Counted from the stretch's first letter, positions 31,226 through 44,049 are shown. The stretch: 64,000 nt of DNA from Siderastrea radians (GCA_964017195.1 OZ024890.1:66980376-67044375), one strand, 5' to 3'. Program-made: numbers and translations. Notes: generated by a model not told the origin, from the sequence alone.

Positions 31226-33177
31226 CGAGTTTCTGCTTTATGAAAACCTGAGTTTTGGACTCGTTAGGTGTATAGGTGTTTTACAGTGTTAAATTTTTGT
31301 TAGTCTGTCAAAAAGGAAACCAAGAATTTGCTCAAATTTTCTTGTAGGAGAAAGAAGTCAATGGAATTAAGTTTATGTTTGTATGTGAACGCTAATCGCC
31401 AAAAGAATAATTAGAAATATTAGGCTCGCTTTATTTCCAACTGATTTGCAATTATCTCAAAGGCGTACAATTTTTATCGAACATTCATCCTCACCGGACT
31501 ACGGCATCGGAAACATCTTGCCGTACTTTCTATAATTTCATGAACATTGACTGTATCTACCTATCAAAGAAAAGAATAAATGGTTTTATTAAGGCATATA
31601 CTGAAGTGTTTCATTGCAATAATTATGTCTTGTGCGAATGCAGACTGTACTAGCCGTTAAAACACTTTATAGACTCCACAATGTACGTCTGTTATTGTAG
31701 TTTGAAAATTTTGAACGGTTTACAGTTTTATTCAGCGGGATTCAGGCTGGACTAGGGCTGGACAATTTTGCGGTTCCAAGTATTACATGTCAGGCTAATG
31801 TCACGCTCTTGTCCGCTTCTTGTTATGCTCTCGTGAGCCCTAGTAAGGAGATTTAAATGTCAGGCTCTTGTCTTGCTAGTTCCCGCTAATTTTCAGGTTC
31901 CACGACCTGCTCGTGTCACGCTCTTTCCTGCTCTGTCTGGTTCGCGTATTTTCTGCTCTTGTCCGGCTGGTGTCTGGCTAGAAAGTCAGGCCAGAGTCAG
32001 GCTCTTGTCGGGCTGGACATTTTCGTACGGGAATGGGTATTCAGCCATAAAAGGCATATACTTCGGTAAAAATCGGGTTTTATCGAGGAAAAATCGGAAA
32101 AATAAACTTTTCGACCAATCAGAGCCTTGGAAATTAATTAATTAATTCAATTAAGAGGAGTTGCCAGTGCGCAAGCCCTGCATTACGCCCCTTTCCTTCT
32201 TACGCGAACCATTACTGAATTTGTCATTATATACGACTGATCATGATATCAACCTTTAACCCTTTCACTCCCAAAGTCAGTTATGGAGACATTAAGGTGG
32301 TTCTAACTTTTGACTCTGGAGGAAATCCTATGGTGCTACCATTCAAATTAAACCTTGTCAGCAGTTCTTTCACATGGTACTATTTATATTTAAGTATTTT
32401 GCAAAATGAAATTTGGGATTCATCTTGAATTTTGACTTTAGGTACTCTTGGGAGTGAAAAGGTTAAAACAGAACATGGTTCAGAGAACGATGATCATCAG
32501 TGAAAAGCGACAAAATTTAAGTTTTGTTGCTGCTGGGCTTGGTTTGTTGATAATGCAAACAAACAGCGAAAAATTACTGTGAAATTCCCCCTAGGTAGGT
32601 ATCATAACAAACCATTGCCCTGAGTCTGATCGTTTTTTACGTCGATTGCACCAAGATCACGCTATTAATATTAATATACTTCGCTGTTGCCTTAAACGTT
32701 GGAGTAAAAATTTAAGCCAAGAGGAGAACAAATCAAGTGCTTGGAGTATAACTATTAGAAATAAACTTTTGCTCCCTTTGATTAGTCGAAAAATGAAAAA
32801 AAAAAGAAAAAAGAAAAAGGAGAAGAAGCTATCGTGACCTGTTATCTTAGTTAAGTACACAATTGTTCAGTTTAGTGGGGCGGCGATGGAGGGAGATCTA
32901 TCACGTCAGTGATGGCACATTGAAGGTCTCTACTTGCTAAGATAGATTGTCAAATGAGGGTCTCTGGTTTGGGTCTAGGCTCGATTTCCAGCCGTTGAGG
33001 GAGTCCGGTTCATCCTCCTCCCAACGCGGGCGCACAAAACGGCTGGAGAGCGAGCCTAGTTTGAGTCTTACTGACGGTAAAATTACTTTTTAAATGGTTA
33101 GCGGTTGTTTGGCCGTTTGACGGTTGACGGTTGACGGTTAACCCGATTTAGAGGCTATTGTGAAACTGTTTTACAAC
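31226..33177. other. No gene seen; degenerate tandem repeat at 31740-32030
   Basis: A GC-richer stretch repeats variants of TCAGGCTCTTGTC about ten times. Elsewhere there is a poly-A/AAG tract near 32795-32830 and a GGTTGACGGTTGACGGTTAA triplet near 33120. No exon is supported. Confidence 0.5.
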
Positions 33178-33458
33178 GGAAAGATGTAGAAGATCCCTTA
33201 GAATGGAAAACGCATCGTTCTTTCTGAACAAGCTTTTGAAAATTAAAGGAGGCTTTTGGTTGACATATTGAAAGGTACGTTCTAGTGCTGAAAAACAACT
33301 GACTGCATTCACTCAGCGCGAAGCTGTTGACTAATCCTAAATAAATATCATACCTTAGTATGGAAAACTCTGTAAGGCTTTTCTGGTAGTAACAGCAATT
33401 GTCAAGTCTCGGTGGAAATCAAACCAAACGTTCCAACAGTATAGATAGTGTTGAATGG

Positions 33459-33750
33459 GGCCATTCCATTTTATATCCGCACCCCCCCCCCCATGGAAGA
33501 GGTCAATCAAAATTTACCCCCTAAGGATCAAAGATCAAAAGTGCCGACACGTGCCCCCCCCCCCCCCCCTCTTCAGAAATTGCCTAAATTTTCTTTTCCC
33601 CTCAGAAAAAAGGCAACTTTTTCCAAACCCCTCGGAAATATTTAAAAGATCAAAGGCGCCGACGCAGTGACTCCCTCAGAAATGACGTTCAAGGACTCCC
33701 TCAGAAAATCTCTTCCATCGGGCGGGTGTGGATATTAAATGGAATGACCC
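33459..33750. mobile_element. MITE present only in copy B of the duplication
   Basis: The inverted ends GGCCATTCCATTTTATATCC and GGGTCATTCCATTTAATATC continue through C-rich blocks to ATGGAAGAG. ATGG flanks both sides. The matching place in copy A (about 8116) lacks it, so it inserted after the duplication or was lost from A. Confidence 0.75.
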
Positions 33751-34916
33751 ATGGAATGGCAACCGAACGTGACAGGAAGAAATTTTCAATGTTTGCTTTA
33801 CAGCGAGTTGCTGGAACATGGTCGCCAGGGATGACCCGAATTGACGTCATCAATGATTCTAGGAAAAAAGGAAGCGCTTGGTTACACCAAAGACGCAAGA
33901 CAAACAAACGTACTATCAGGGCCAAAATACGGCCGTAATTGCAAATGCGTGTTGCTCAGTTTGTGTGTCTCACGAAATCTGGGCCACAAGTAGACCAAGA
34001 AAGATGTAGGTCAGTAAATTTCCCTTAATCATTACAGTATATACTTATACAGACGTTGAACGCAGCAGATAAATTATCCGAAATTATGCTCCAAGCTGCC
34101 TGGCATTAAATGCTATATTTTCGAGCTTGATCCTTAATTAACCAGCCAGCTTAAACTCGAACGTACTGTAGAACCCCGAAATATTTATTATAGAACCCCA
34201 GGATAACGAAGTCCCTTATCATCCTACAAGCCATCGAAGGTTAATATACCACTGTGTGATTTAAATGTTTCGCTATAACGAAATCTCCAATATAACGAAC
34301 ACATTCCAGGTTCAATAACAGATCAACAGAGGCACGCAGAACTAAAATCACGAATTTTTGGTCAATCGTTCAAATCTGAATATTCAATTTATTCATACAT
34401 TTTTCTAATTCCCGGAAGCGGAAACGAAGGTTTACGAAATTGAAAGGGTTTTTTCCCGGACGACTTCCGGTGTATTGTTGCGTCATATTTTTCGAGCTTA
34501 AAAGAGTGTTTCACTGTACTCCGGTTTCAACTGTTTGTGTGGCCTTTTCTTCGCTTTTTGGTTCGCATTCTAATTAAGAGCTTAAAATTTACAGACTGAA
34601 AAGGAAAACTAAGGACAGAGTAGTTACCAAGACAACAGTAGTTGCGGGAAGCGACGCAATAATTCTTCCTTCCCCGGACTCGATCAAGACAACGTCGTTC
34701 AGAGGCAAATGTGGATACGATTTCGCTCTATTGCTCATCACCTTACTAGTTTTGGATTCTTCATTGGAACTTAGGTACAGTGATTTATTTATTCTAGGGA
34801 AATTAGTTGTTAGTTTTGTGGACGTTCCCCTTACTTTCTAAAGCGTTTGCTATTGAAAACCAAAGAATAAATTTTGTCACCGGAAGTCAATACATGGAAA
34901 CGAAATTATTTTGTCG

Positions 34917-34924
34917 TATAAAAG
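34917..34924 (+). promoter_or_regulatory. Candidate TATA box for gene 3
   Basis: TATAAAAG in the same context as 9202-9209; preserved between duplicates. Confidence 0.35.
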
Positions 34925-35824
34925 AGTTCCATTTTCAGTTCTTCTCGGCTGCAAATAGACAGGCATTTCGCGCATCTCTCGCTTTCCCAGTGCCATAAAC
35001 TTCAGTGCATTAAACTTGTATGCTAAGTATGTGAAAAAAGTGGGTATTTCTTGAGACTTTCTTTTAATGAGTAAGCTCTTCCAGCGTCAGGCGATCCACA
35101 AAGTATTACGTAGCACCATTTGTGATCCAGGTGGGCGACTCGGCCCGGATTAGCGAGCCCTGAGCTCACTGAATGACCGACCAAAATTTAGCATTTCACA
35201 GGAATGCTTCTAAATTTCTTTGCTGAACACATTCAGAAAAGGTCAGATAATGATTATTGCTCAGCATAAAGGTGATTGCTCAGCTAAGTCTTGTTTGATG
35301 ATGTAGTCAGTGCGGCAGTCAGTTTCGAGTGAATGAATGTGAAAGTGAATGATTGAAACTTTTATATTCACAAAAGTATTTTTCTGCTCGAGGGCAGAAT
35401 TGTGTAATTTACAACTTCTAAACAAATCTACAGAATATAAAACAATCATAATGTCAATGGACTAAAAACACTTGTATGAGTAAATATTCTAATATAAATC
35501 TTAATGTGACTTTCTGGGCCCCGAAATGTTTTCGAAAGTTCTGTGAAACAGGCCTTAGTCTCCTGAGAGAACAGCCCTGCTCTGTTGAAGTATCAGTGTC
35601 GTCAGCCTGCTATGTTTGTCACGCAGCCGTTCTTAGGGTCCTCACGCAACGCTCCTCCCAATAAGTCTCCTGTTGCACGTTGGTTCTCGTTCTTGCCAGG
35701 AGGGGTTTTTCTCAGGGTACTCCGATTTCAATCCCTCTCCTCAAAAACAGTTCTTTCTAAATTCCAATTTGACATGGATAAAGTGGACGAAGAACCACCT
35801 TGTGGATGTGCCCTTGCTAATTCC

Positions 35825-36124
35825 CATCCATCCATCCATCCATCCATCCATCCATCCATCCATCCATCCATCCATGCATCCGTCCATCCATCCATCCATC
35901 CATCCATCCATCCATCCATCCATCCATCCATCCATCCATCCATCCATCCATCCATCCATCCATCCATCCATCCATCCATCCATCCATCCATCCATCCATC
36001 CATCCATCCATCCATCCATCCATCCATCCATTCATTCATTCATTCATTCATTCATTCATTCATTCATTCATTCATTCATTCATTCATTCATTCATTCATT
36101 CATTCATTCATTCATTCATTCATT
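35825..36124. repeat. (CATC)n then (CATT)n microsatellite before gene 3 PNP exon
   Basis: About 200 bases of CATC repeats with a few variants pass into about 95 bases of CATT. Open frames of repeated HPSI or WMDG across it are artefacts of the 4-base period. Confidence 0.98.
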
Positions 36125-36208
36125 TATTAGCTTCTTTGCCGTTATCGAAATTTAATGTGAAAGAAAGGTTGTTTTATTTCATTTAACAATATTCCATTTA
36201 TATCCAAG

Positions 36209-37943
36209 GAAAGGGGCCGACGAAACAGTTTCAAAAAATGGTCAGCACAAGCAAGCCTCCAGAAGTAACAGTTACCGTCCTGGAGAAACAGAAGCTTCCG
36301 AAAAGTTCAGTGGATTGGAATGATGTCCACCTCCCGACCGATATTCTATTACTGACGGTCGAGGACTGTGAATTTTTAAGCTGCCTTTCTCATCTAAAGC
36401 CGGGTTTCTATAAGAGTTGTCACAAAGATCTTGGATATGTGTATTTCGGTGTTTTGGGTGACGATCAAACGACGTGGCTGAGAATTGCTTTAATTAAATG
36501 CAATAAGGGCTCTACAGTTCCGGGCGGTTCTGTAGTTGTTGTGAAAAATGCGGTGGAATTACTAAGACCCAAAGCTGTTTTTTGTGAGAAGCTGAACAAG
36601 GAGACGTGGTTGTCTCGGCGAAATTAATACCGTATGACCCCACCAAAGTCTTGGCAAGTGGTACTCGGGAACGTAGCGTTAGTGTTCCACTGAACAAGCA
36701 TCTTTTGAACCTCATACGAAGTGCTGGTGAGGGCTGGGTGGCTCCCTTGAAAGATCCAAGTCAACTGAAGGTGGCAGTACCCCGTGATGGCGTGATTCTT
36801 AGTGGCCCAGCGGAGGTGGCAAGCTCAGAGCGGTGTAAAGAACTCCTCAGTCGATTCCCTGAAGCAATCGCTATTGAAATGGACGGCGAAGGTAAGGAAT
36901 TCACAACACTTTAAAGCCAGGTTGGCAGTGATTTTAACGCAGAAGGAGTTAAATTGACTTTAAAAATTTCTCCATGTCTTAAATCTCACAAAAAATCTTT
37001 TATTTCAGCTTCCACCCCCCTACCAGATATCAGCCCCCACCCCAATCTTCTCTCTAACCTGTTTCCCTCTTTGTGAAGAGTCTCACTTGTGAAACTGATG
37101 CAAAAATTTGAGTACAACTAAAAAATTAAGCACAGTTAATAAACTCAGTATTAGCTGAGGCAGCAGTGGACCATTCCTCCTGTAGTTTTTGACAATTTAT
37201 AAGGATTTTTTTCTCTCAGAACTTGAGCGTCATCCCTGCATGCGAATTTAGCTCCTAGATAGTTCTCGATCGGCCACAGTAGAAAAATTGCCTACTGTAG
37301 TTGAAAGAGCGCAATAATTCAAGCAAACTCGCAGCTAATTTCACTGCTCAGTATGTGCAGACCAGCAATTTTTTTTGAAAAACATGTTTCGCCGACCATG
37401 ATTCACCCTTGGTCAAAAAGTCATCTCCTACGCAAATTTGATACTCAAATTTCCATCGCTGGCGAATCATGACTGGAGGATCATAACTGCGAGTTACCTG
37501 CCATGGTTTTCCCATCGAAAAGAATCACGGAAATTAATTTGCACATGAAATACGTTTGCAGAGAAAATAATAACTTTCAGAAATAGAAACAATCAAAGGA
37601 GCAGAAGATCTGCAATTTTCTTCACCCGGATCCGGTTTTACCATCGTGGCTCCACAAGTTCACTATATTATCCAAATCGAACCTGTGACCCAGTCCCCCT
37701 CCCCATCCAGCACACACAGAATGCATGTCTAACCAAGGCTTCCTTCTGCGGTTTAGGTCTGTACACTGCAGCACATGATCTGGAAGTCGAGTGGATTATC
37801 ATTAAAGGTGTCTCGCACTACGCAGATGAAGACGAATCAGTAAAGGATTCGTGGGAGACTTTTCGCAAGTATAATGGCAGCCTCTCTAACGGCTAATATT
37901 CTCAGTGATTCCATGGTGTTCCGAAGTTGGCCTCATTATGGAG
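36209..37943 (+). pseudogene. Gene 3: PNP-like domain, two exons with two frameshifts
   Basis: Exon 1 (36209-36891) and exon 2 (37757-37943) match gene 2 closely, with the same splice sites. Exon 1 is 683 bases against 711. A 28-base deletion near 36583 removes the GHCSSLKGR pocket segment and shifts the frame. Exon 2 is 187 bases against 186, with an extra G in TCGTGGGAG (about 37850). The ribose-binding motif reads EMDGEG instead of EMEGEG, and SHYADE is as in gene 2. No continuous PNP domain can be made from this copy. The predicted start is ATG 36238. Confidence 0.88.
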
Positions 37944-38840
37944 GTAAATGGTTGTTTATAGTTTTTTTATAGGGTTATTTATCGTGATCTATACTCTTTA
38001 CTATCAATTTCTCTTTTCACAGATCATCTGTAGTCTTATACTCGTAAATAATCTCAAATAATGTCTTTCTTGTTACCTTGTGATGTACGTCTGTTTTCTC
38101 ATTTGTCGCTTCTTTACGTGAATGTGTGAATCGTGCACATGCACGTTTGACGACTCGAAAGTACCGAGTAACGAGTATCCGAAAAATGTGCACTGACCCC
38201 GAAAGTGTCGGGAAGTTACCTTACATCTACAGAAATTTTACAGCTTATGCAAGTTTACAAGTTTAATTTCTTTTCTCTTCATCGTCTGCCCAGCGATAAG
38301 TAATCACAGCGTGCTGTTAGATGTGTACACTGCTGTATGTCAGAAAGCTCGTGGCCAATGGTGTCATTAGATATAGTTCACAAATAGACTTTAGCTAACA
38401 ATTCAGGAAGTATTCCTGTATCATAAGGCAACACTTGGCGATGGCCGTCGGATTTGGAGCGTCTTAGCCGAGTATTGAGAGACTTAAAGAGACTACAATC
38501 TATTAATCCAAGCAAGTCTGAGATTATTTCTTTTACTGTAACCATGAAAACAATGTCTCAGTGTCTCAATCTTTGTTTATTCTAGTAAAGGTTTTGTCGG
38601 ACCATTAGCTCTACAGACCACACCCTTACCGAAACACCGTGAGCTAGCGGCGGCTGCAAATGCCTCTCTCATATTTATATATATTTTTCTGCACTACAAT
38701 GTGGACAGTGCTCAGAAATTGAACCTGATTTAAAGTCCTCGGTTTTTGTTTCTCTAATCGCACAGTTTCGAGACAATTTCGTTAAATAAATGCTTAGACA
38801 AGACGGCTACAAATAAGTCTTGCTGTATTTCTCTTGACAG

Positions 38841-38900
38841 GTTCTTCTGCGCTGGAGCACGGTTCAACCTCGACAACAGGAAGTTCTCGTGCCATGAAAG
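38841..38900 (+). CDS. Gene 3: Ser/Thr-rich linker exon
   Basis: A 60-base phase 1-1 exon after acceptor ttctcttgacag, encoding GSSALEHGSTSTTGSSRAMK. The frame-keeping donor is AAAG/GCATT, a GC donor, so use of this exon is less certain than the others. Confidence 0.45.
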
Positions 38901-39100
38901 GCATTATTATTGATATTTTGTGTATATGCTTCATCGGCCAGAAAGTAAGCTGGTGAATAAAAGAAAATTTTCGTGATTCGTGGAGATTTAAAATAATGGC
39001 GGCCCTCTCGCGCGCGATAAAGCTTCGAGACTGCAGAAATATTTACATTTGCTCTACCTTTCTTATGGTTAACTTGTAAGATATATTTTTTCTATTGCAG

Positions 39101-39387
39101 TAAAGGCGGGCAAAGTTTCAGATAAAGACCTACAGTTGCTATCTGGAAAACTCGTCGGGGATAAATGGAAGAAACTGGGGCGTCGCCTGAAGGTCGATGA
39201 AGCAAAGATAAGTGGATATCATAAACAACATGAAGAATTGGACGAAAAGGCGTATCACATGTTGACGTACTGGAAGGAGAAAGAAGGTTCTGGTGCTACT
39301 TATGAAGTTTTGTACGATGCTTTGTGTGATGCAGAGAGAGTGGCCTGTAAAAATTTAGCGGAACAAATTTGTTGTCATCATTCTTAA
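39101..39387 (+). CDS. Gene 3: Death domain, last exon
   Basis: This exon starts after acceptor ttctattgcag and ends with TAA at 39387. A complete Death domain of about 95 residues is seen: DLQLLSGKLVGDKWKKLGRR, then a central ELDEKAYHMLTYWKEKEGSG and ATYEVLYDALCD, ending NLAEQICCHHS. The frame is intact although the PNP exons upstream are broken, so the Death exon may be used from another start, or the decay is recent. It resembles the gene 4 Death exon about as much as that of gene 2. Confidence 0.87.
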
Positions 39388-39959
39388 TAACGGCTCAGGT
39401 GAAGACAAATACAAGGTAGAACTCGGTGGGTTTTGATGAAACCAACCTTGCTAATTACTCAAACCAAGCAGTAGTTTCGAATTCCTTTGTTTCAGATTGA
39501 GGCTCATAACTTGTATGCCAGTAAACACCAGCAGTTTTAACAGCAGTTTTCCCGTGATATGCCTACATTTACCCCATGTAATGAGATTGCAACTGACGCT
39601 AACTACTAACTATCCTGCAAGCAGACTCACTTGTTTGATGTCTAGGACTGAAACCCGTTTACCTTGGATTTGCTAACAATTTTTAATCATTTTACTTTTG
39701 CCTATTTGGAGCTAGATAATCTCGAGTTCCCCGCGACCTCCTTCTAGTTGCCGAAGTTGACACATCGCAATTCGAACGACAGTGTATTATTAGTGTATGC
39801 TGCTTAATTATCACAGAAGACAACGTTGCACAAAATCCTGACGTATATTAAATTGGTCATTTTTTAACGAGAAAAAAGAACTTGATTCTTAATCCTTTGA
39901 TTGCCTTTACAGTGGCTAACTTACCGAATATCATCTAAGTTTATAAAATAGAACGCTGA
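39388..39959. other. 3' flank of gene 3, nothing recognised
   Basis: AT-rich, without repeats or exons I can support. Confidence 0.5.
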
Positions 39960-40740
39960 TTAGAAGTAATAAACAGCATGAATGGTCTGTATTACATGAA
40001 AGGAAGACTGCAAGAACTAATGTCAGTTTGTACCATTGTTCAGTTTTGTTAAAAGTAGTTTCTACTCTAGTGTTATAAGGATGTCTGAATACTATAATTT
40101 GCCTGATTTTGACCCCAATGTCTTAAATAAATCTAAGATCAAACACTATATAAGCCTAATGTAACACAAATATATCCTAAACTGGCAACATTCTATTCAA
40201 CAGTCAAAGAAACTAGAATTTTATAACACTTTTAAAAACGAATACACACCTTCTTTTTTAGAACTTACAAGCAAGTTAAATGAAAGGAGAGAATTAGTGA
40301 AATTCAGAATAGGTAATGATTGAAACTGGTAGAGATAGTCAAATCCCGAGAGTTAATAGACTTTGCCCTACTTGCCGATCTAATCAAATTGAGGATGAAA
40401 TTCACTTACTTTTTCACTGTCCTAAATACTCAATTTTTAGAGACAGATTTTACAGGAAACTAGAGTATCACCTACTATTTATAAAACGATTGTCTACATT
40501 GGAAGCTACAAAAGAATTAATGAATTCTGATAATTGTGTTGTAAGCATTCAATTGATGAGATTCATTCTATCATGCTTAAATTTTCGCAATAATTTATCA
40601 TCAATTCAGACTGATGTAACTTAATTCTTATCTCCATATATAATTATTACATTATAAGTTCTTTTTGTTGAGTTGTATGCTTTTGCAATACTGTAATAAC
40701 CTATAGTCATGCAAATAAAGCTATTGTTGTTGTTAAAAAT
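39960..40740 (+). mobile_element. 3' fragment of a CR1/L2-like LINE
   Basis: The end of an ORF2 with the zinc motif LCPTCRSNQIEDEIHLLFHC (C-x2-C...H-x4-C type) and NERRELVKFRIGN before it. It is followed by a 3' tail, GCTTTTGCAATACTGTAA, ending in (TTG)n. Both halves match the longer LINE at 44.4-51 kb. 5'-truncated and frame-broken. Confidence 0.8.
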
Positions 40741-41968
40741 GACAGCACCCTCGTTATCTCGATTCTCCTTCATCTCGAACAATTTTCACTTTTCTTTAAG
40801 ACTTCGAAATAACAGAGGTCTGCCCTAGAACAGTTGGCAATGTTGCATCAGTTATACCTATAGGGGTTCGTTATTGACCCTGTAGGACTTTTGATTTCTT
40901 TTTTAAATATGCACTACAACTGCAATTAATTGGAGGATACTCGAGTCCTTGTAGGTCAGTACCAATAAAAAAACAGTTGTTTGAGACTTCAGAGGAGAAT
41001 TATTGTGACACCATGCATAAGAGTAATTTTACTTAACCAGTGAAACAGATACTAACTATTACTCACTATTACACACTAATTCCATTGTTTTCTTTTGTTA
41101 AACTTTGAGTGTTACCAGGCTTGCATGCAGGTTTCTTCCTGGAGCAAATCCCATACATATATCTTTGGGACGTAACGCGATGATAAGTATCAGGATTTCA
41201 ACCATCGATCTTCAGGACAAAAGCTCCCAAGTCAGGCGATCACCACTGAGACTCGGTGCTCTTGGTAACATTTACTTTCAATTGACGTTGACTGGTAAAC
41301 GTATCCGCTATTCAGATGTTTGGTGCAGCATGATTCTAGCACGAAAATCACGCAAGCAAAATGGTTTTTCTCTTGTCCGAACAGACGTCCTATCCCCGGT
41401 ATTTTTTTTTTTATCCGCCTGACCATCCGGTGTAGTGTGAACCCAACCGTAACTGAGTAATCGCTAAACACGTGTTTGTATTTCATAGTACAACGGACTC
41501 GGACAGTATTTTAATAGGACCATATATCTATGCATATATATCAACTATGCAATAAGTTGATTAAGTTTTTAGACGGAATCAACAGAAAGGTTAACTATAC
41601 ATTCTAGTCATTTTTATAAGTTTCGATGCATAATATCTTATGCTTAGGACTTAGTTTATCTTATTGCCTTGAGGAAATGTTAGGCCTGAGTTGGTATAAT
41701 AAAGCGACTTTGGGTGCGATTCCATCGCAATTTGTCTGTGATTTTAAAGTGACAACATCAGAGAGCATGCAGAGCGCGTAAAATGACGAGACTTTGCTGC
41801 AACTTTTTGAAGCAAGTTTCGACTCCACTTGCCTACTTTCCATTTTCGTATGATAATTACCGGATTCTTTTTATTTTTTGTACCTTTTTATGGGTGAATT
41901 CTAAATACAACATGTACACAAGGACTTCAGTAAAGATCGCCTTATTCGATTTCCGATGTTTTTTAAAG
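40741..41968. other. Intergenic stretch, no gene recognised
   Basis: An open frame at 41105-41422 has no recognisable domain or splice context. Nothing else is supported. Confidence 0.5.
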
Positions 41969-42616
41969 AGGGTGCCTCCTAATAAAGAGGTATTTTTGCA
42001 AAGGTTATGAATGTGGGAGGAACTGAGTAGATCTTAGCAAGGGTCATTGGAATCTAAAACGAAAAAGTTGAAAAAAAAATGCATTTTTCGGAGATAATTA
42101 AGCAACTATAATTCTAAAATGCTTTAAAATACAAAGAATATGTGGTAATTTCTTTCTGAATTTAAGCTCAATTATCTCTGAAAAACGCATGGCTACCCCC
42201 AATTTTCGTTTAGGATTCTGGCAGCCCTTGCTAAGATCTGATTTTTCCACATAGACATAAACCGCGCAAAATACCTTTGTATTAGCAGGCAAATTCCGTA
42301 AGAAACTTGAATATCTCGGACCAGGCGTGTTTTTAATTTCTTGACAGCCCCAAAACTTTTTGGGCCAATTTTGGCAAGATAATTTACACTGTATCTTTAA
42401 AACAAAAATGTTACAAAGCAGAAAACGTTGCCATAAGTTAAAGGGTCTTATAGATTTCTTATCTTAAAGACATGTCAAAATAACAACTTTGTAGAGTAAG
42501 TGTTTCATATTTTCACAAATGGTTTTTCGCCACCGAAAAGTTTTCGGGGATTTCGAGAAACGCGCACCAGACTCGAGATGCGCAGAACGTGTGGGTAGTA
42601 ACAAAAGGAGGCACCG
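41969..42616. mobile_element. Inverted-repeat element with large internal palindrome
   Basis: GGTGCCTCCT at the left end is complemented by AGGAGGCACC at the right. Inside, about 42026-42105 and 42165-42241 are inverted copies over 70 bases (AGATCTTAGCAAGGG arms). No coding content; target duplication unclear. Confidence 0.55.
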
Positions 42617-43837
42617 TCCTTAAATTTATTGGGACTAAAAACAATGTTAATCAATTAACTAGAAACACGTGACTCGCAGAACTTCGCAAAGCTCGTCTGG
42701 CGTTCACGCTGTGGAGATTAGGTGGTAAATCCCTCCCATCCCCAGCCACTCGTTGAATGTCCCTCATTTGTATCAGAAAGTGGTCCAGTAAACAGTTGTA
42801 CACAGATGATGAATAAACAAACATGTCAGCATGTAGTGAATATTAGCAATGAATAAATATGAGAATGCGCAATTACCAGCGGTAGTGGGATTTGGTTTTG
42901 TTGCTAGGCAACTGCGGACATCATCGAAATATGTATAGGCAGTCTGAGATTCGACCGGCCTAAGCGATCCGCCCGCGACAAATTCACAAATCCCTGCACG
43001 TTAAATTCCGATTTTTTATGGTAAGGCCCTGAATGGCAAATTGTACTTGATACTTCAAAAGCCATAGAGTGGTAGCTTGGATTTAGTTATTTCTTTTTTT
43101 TTTAGTTTATAGGCACTGGATTATTTCAAAATAGAAAAGGCAAAGACAAATACAGCTTTAGCCCTTGATGCGTCACTGTGTGTTCGTTTTGTGAATGTTC
43201 AATAGCCATGACATTTAGGGAGTTTCGGATTGAAGGCTCTGACACAGTTTACGCTACAGTTACAGCTGGTACCTACAAAATCACAGTTCAATTCTCACTC
43301 CATGAATGAAAATTATGCAAAATTACGGCTCAGTGTTATTTTTGCACATTGCGTTTCAGAATGTAAAAGTAGTCATTGCACATTTCTTGCCAACAAAGCC
43401 GGCAATTCGTGCAAACTACCCAACCCATAGTTCCTGGGTACGACGTTGCGACTTGCGAAGACCTCCTATGCTAAACCAATTCCTAAACCACCATGTTACT
43501 TAAAGAAGAGGTGGGGATAGCTCCGGAATGGCACACAAATTAACGAGCAACATGGAGCAGCAATCCTGTATGTACGCGTTGGATCAAATTAATCTAGTGG
43601 GCTAAAAAAGACAGTGATACCAAAAATGAAGTACACCCGATACAACGTAACCTTTATTGGTTTAGTAGGATATCTCGGCTGGCTACTACCAGCCTTCTTC
43701 AGGTACAATAAAATCGCAAAAAAAAAAATTGTTCCATACACGTGTTACTAAAAAAGTAGCTATTGTGAAAATAGTGTACTTAACTATGACAAGAAGTGAC
43801 AGTACAAGTACATTGACAAGTACAGATGACTGGAAGT
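42617..43837. other. Intergenic stretch, no gene recognised
   Basis: It contains a dispersed-repeat-like block with GGCTGGCTACTACCAGCC, itself a short palindrome (about 43678-43695). No exon supported. Confidence 0.5.
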
Positions 43838-43920
43838 ACATTGACAGGTTTAGTAAGTTTCAACATGGACATTCATGAATAAAAACCTACCATGTTGAAA
43901 CTTACTAAACGTGTCAATGT
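43838..43920. repeat. Near-perfect 30-bp hairpin
   Basis: Arms 43838-43868 and 43890-43920 pair at all but one position; the inner 21 bp (GTTTAGTAAGTTTCAACATGG) is perfect. The loop is 21 bases. It sits in a wider region of inverted ACATTGACA/TGTCAATGT units (about 43800-43975). Confidence 0.75.
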
Positions 43921-44049
43921 CAATGTACATGTCCGACACTGTACGTGTCAATGTACCTGTCAATGTACTTGTGGTAATTAGAAACGAAAGGTTCACTTTG
44001 ATTGAATAACTGAGAAAACGGATAGTTAACGAATACAAGTATACAAGTA

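Larger units (their letters stand above)
33178..38285. repeat. Large segmental duplication, copy B (partner 7836-12334)
   Basis: Same-orientation duplicate of the gene 2 5' half. It contains the candidate TATA box, the tetranucleotide array and both PNP exons, the latter frameshifted. It breaks off before the linker exon. Confidence 0.92.

Noticed and set aside
35585..36155. Long open frames of repeated HPSI on one strand and WMDG on the other
   Set aside because: They are translations of the CATC/CATT microsatellite, whose 4-base period gives stop-free frames by chance.
36606..36914. Separate small gene inside gene 3
   Set aside because: It is the out-of-frame continuation of the PNP exon after the 28-base deletion.
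41105..41422. 105-codon open frame
   Set aside because: No recognisable motif, no splice signals and no second copy.
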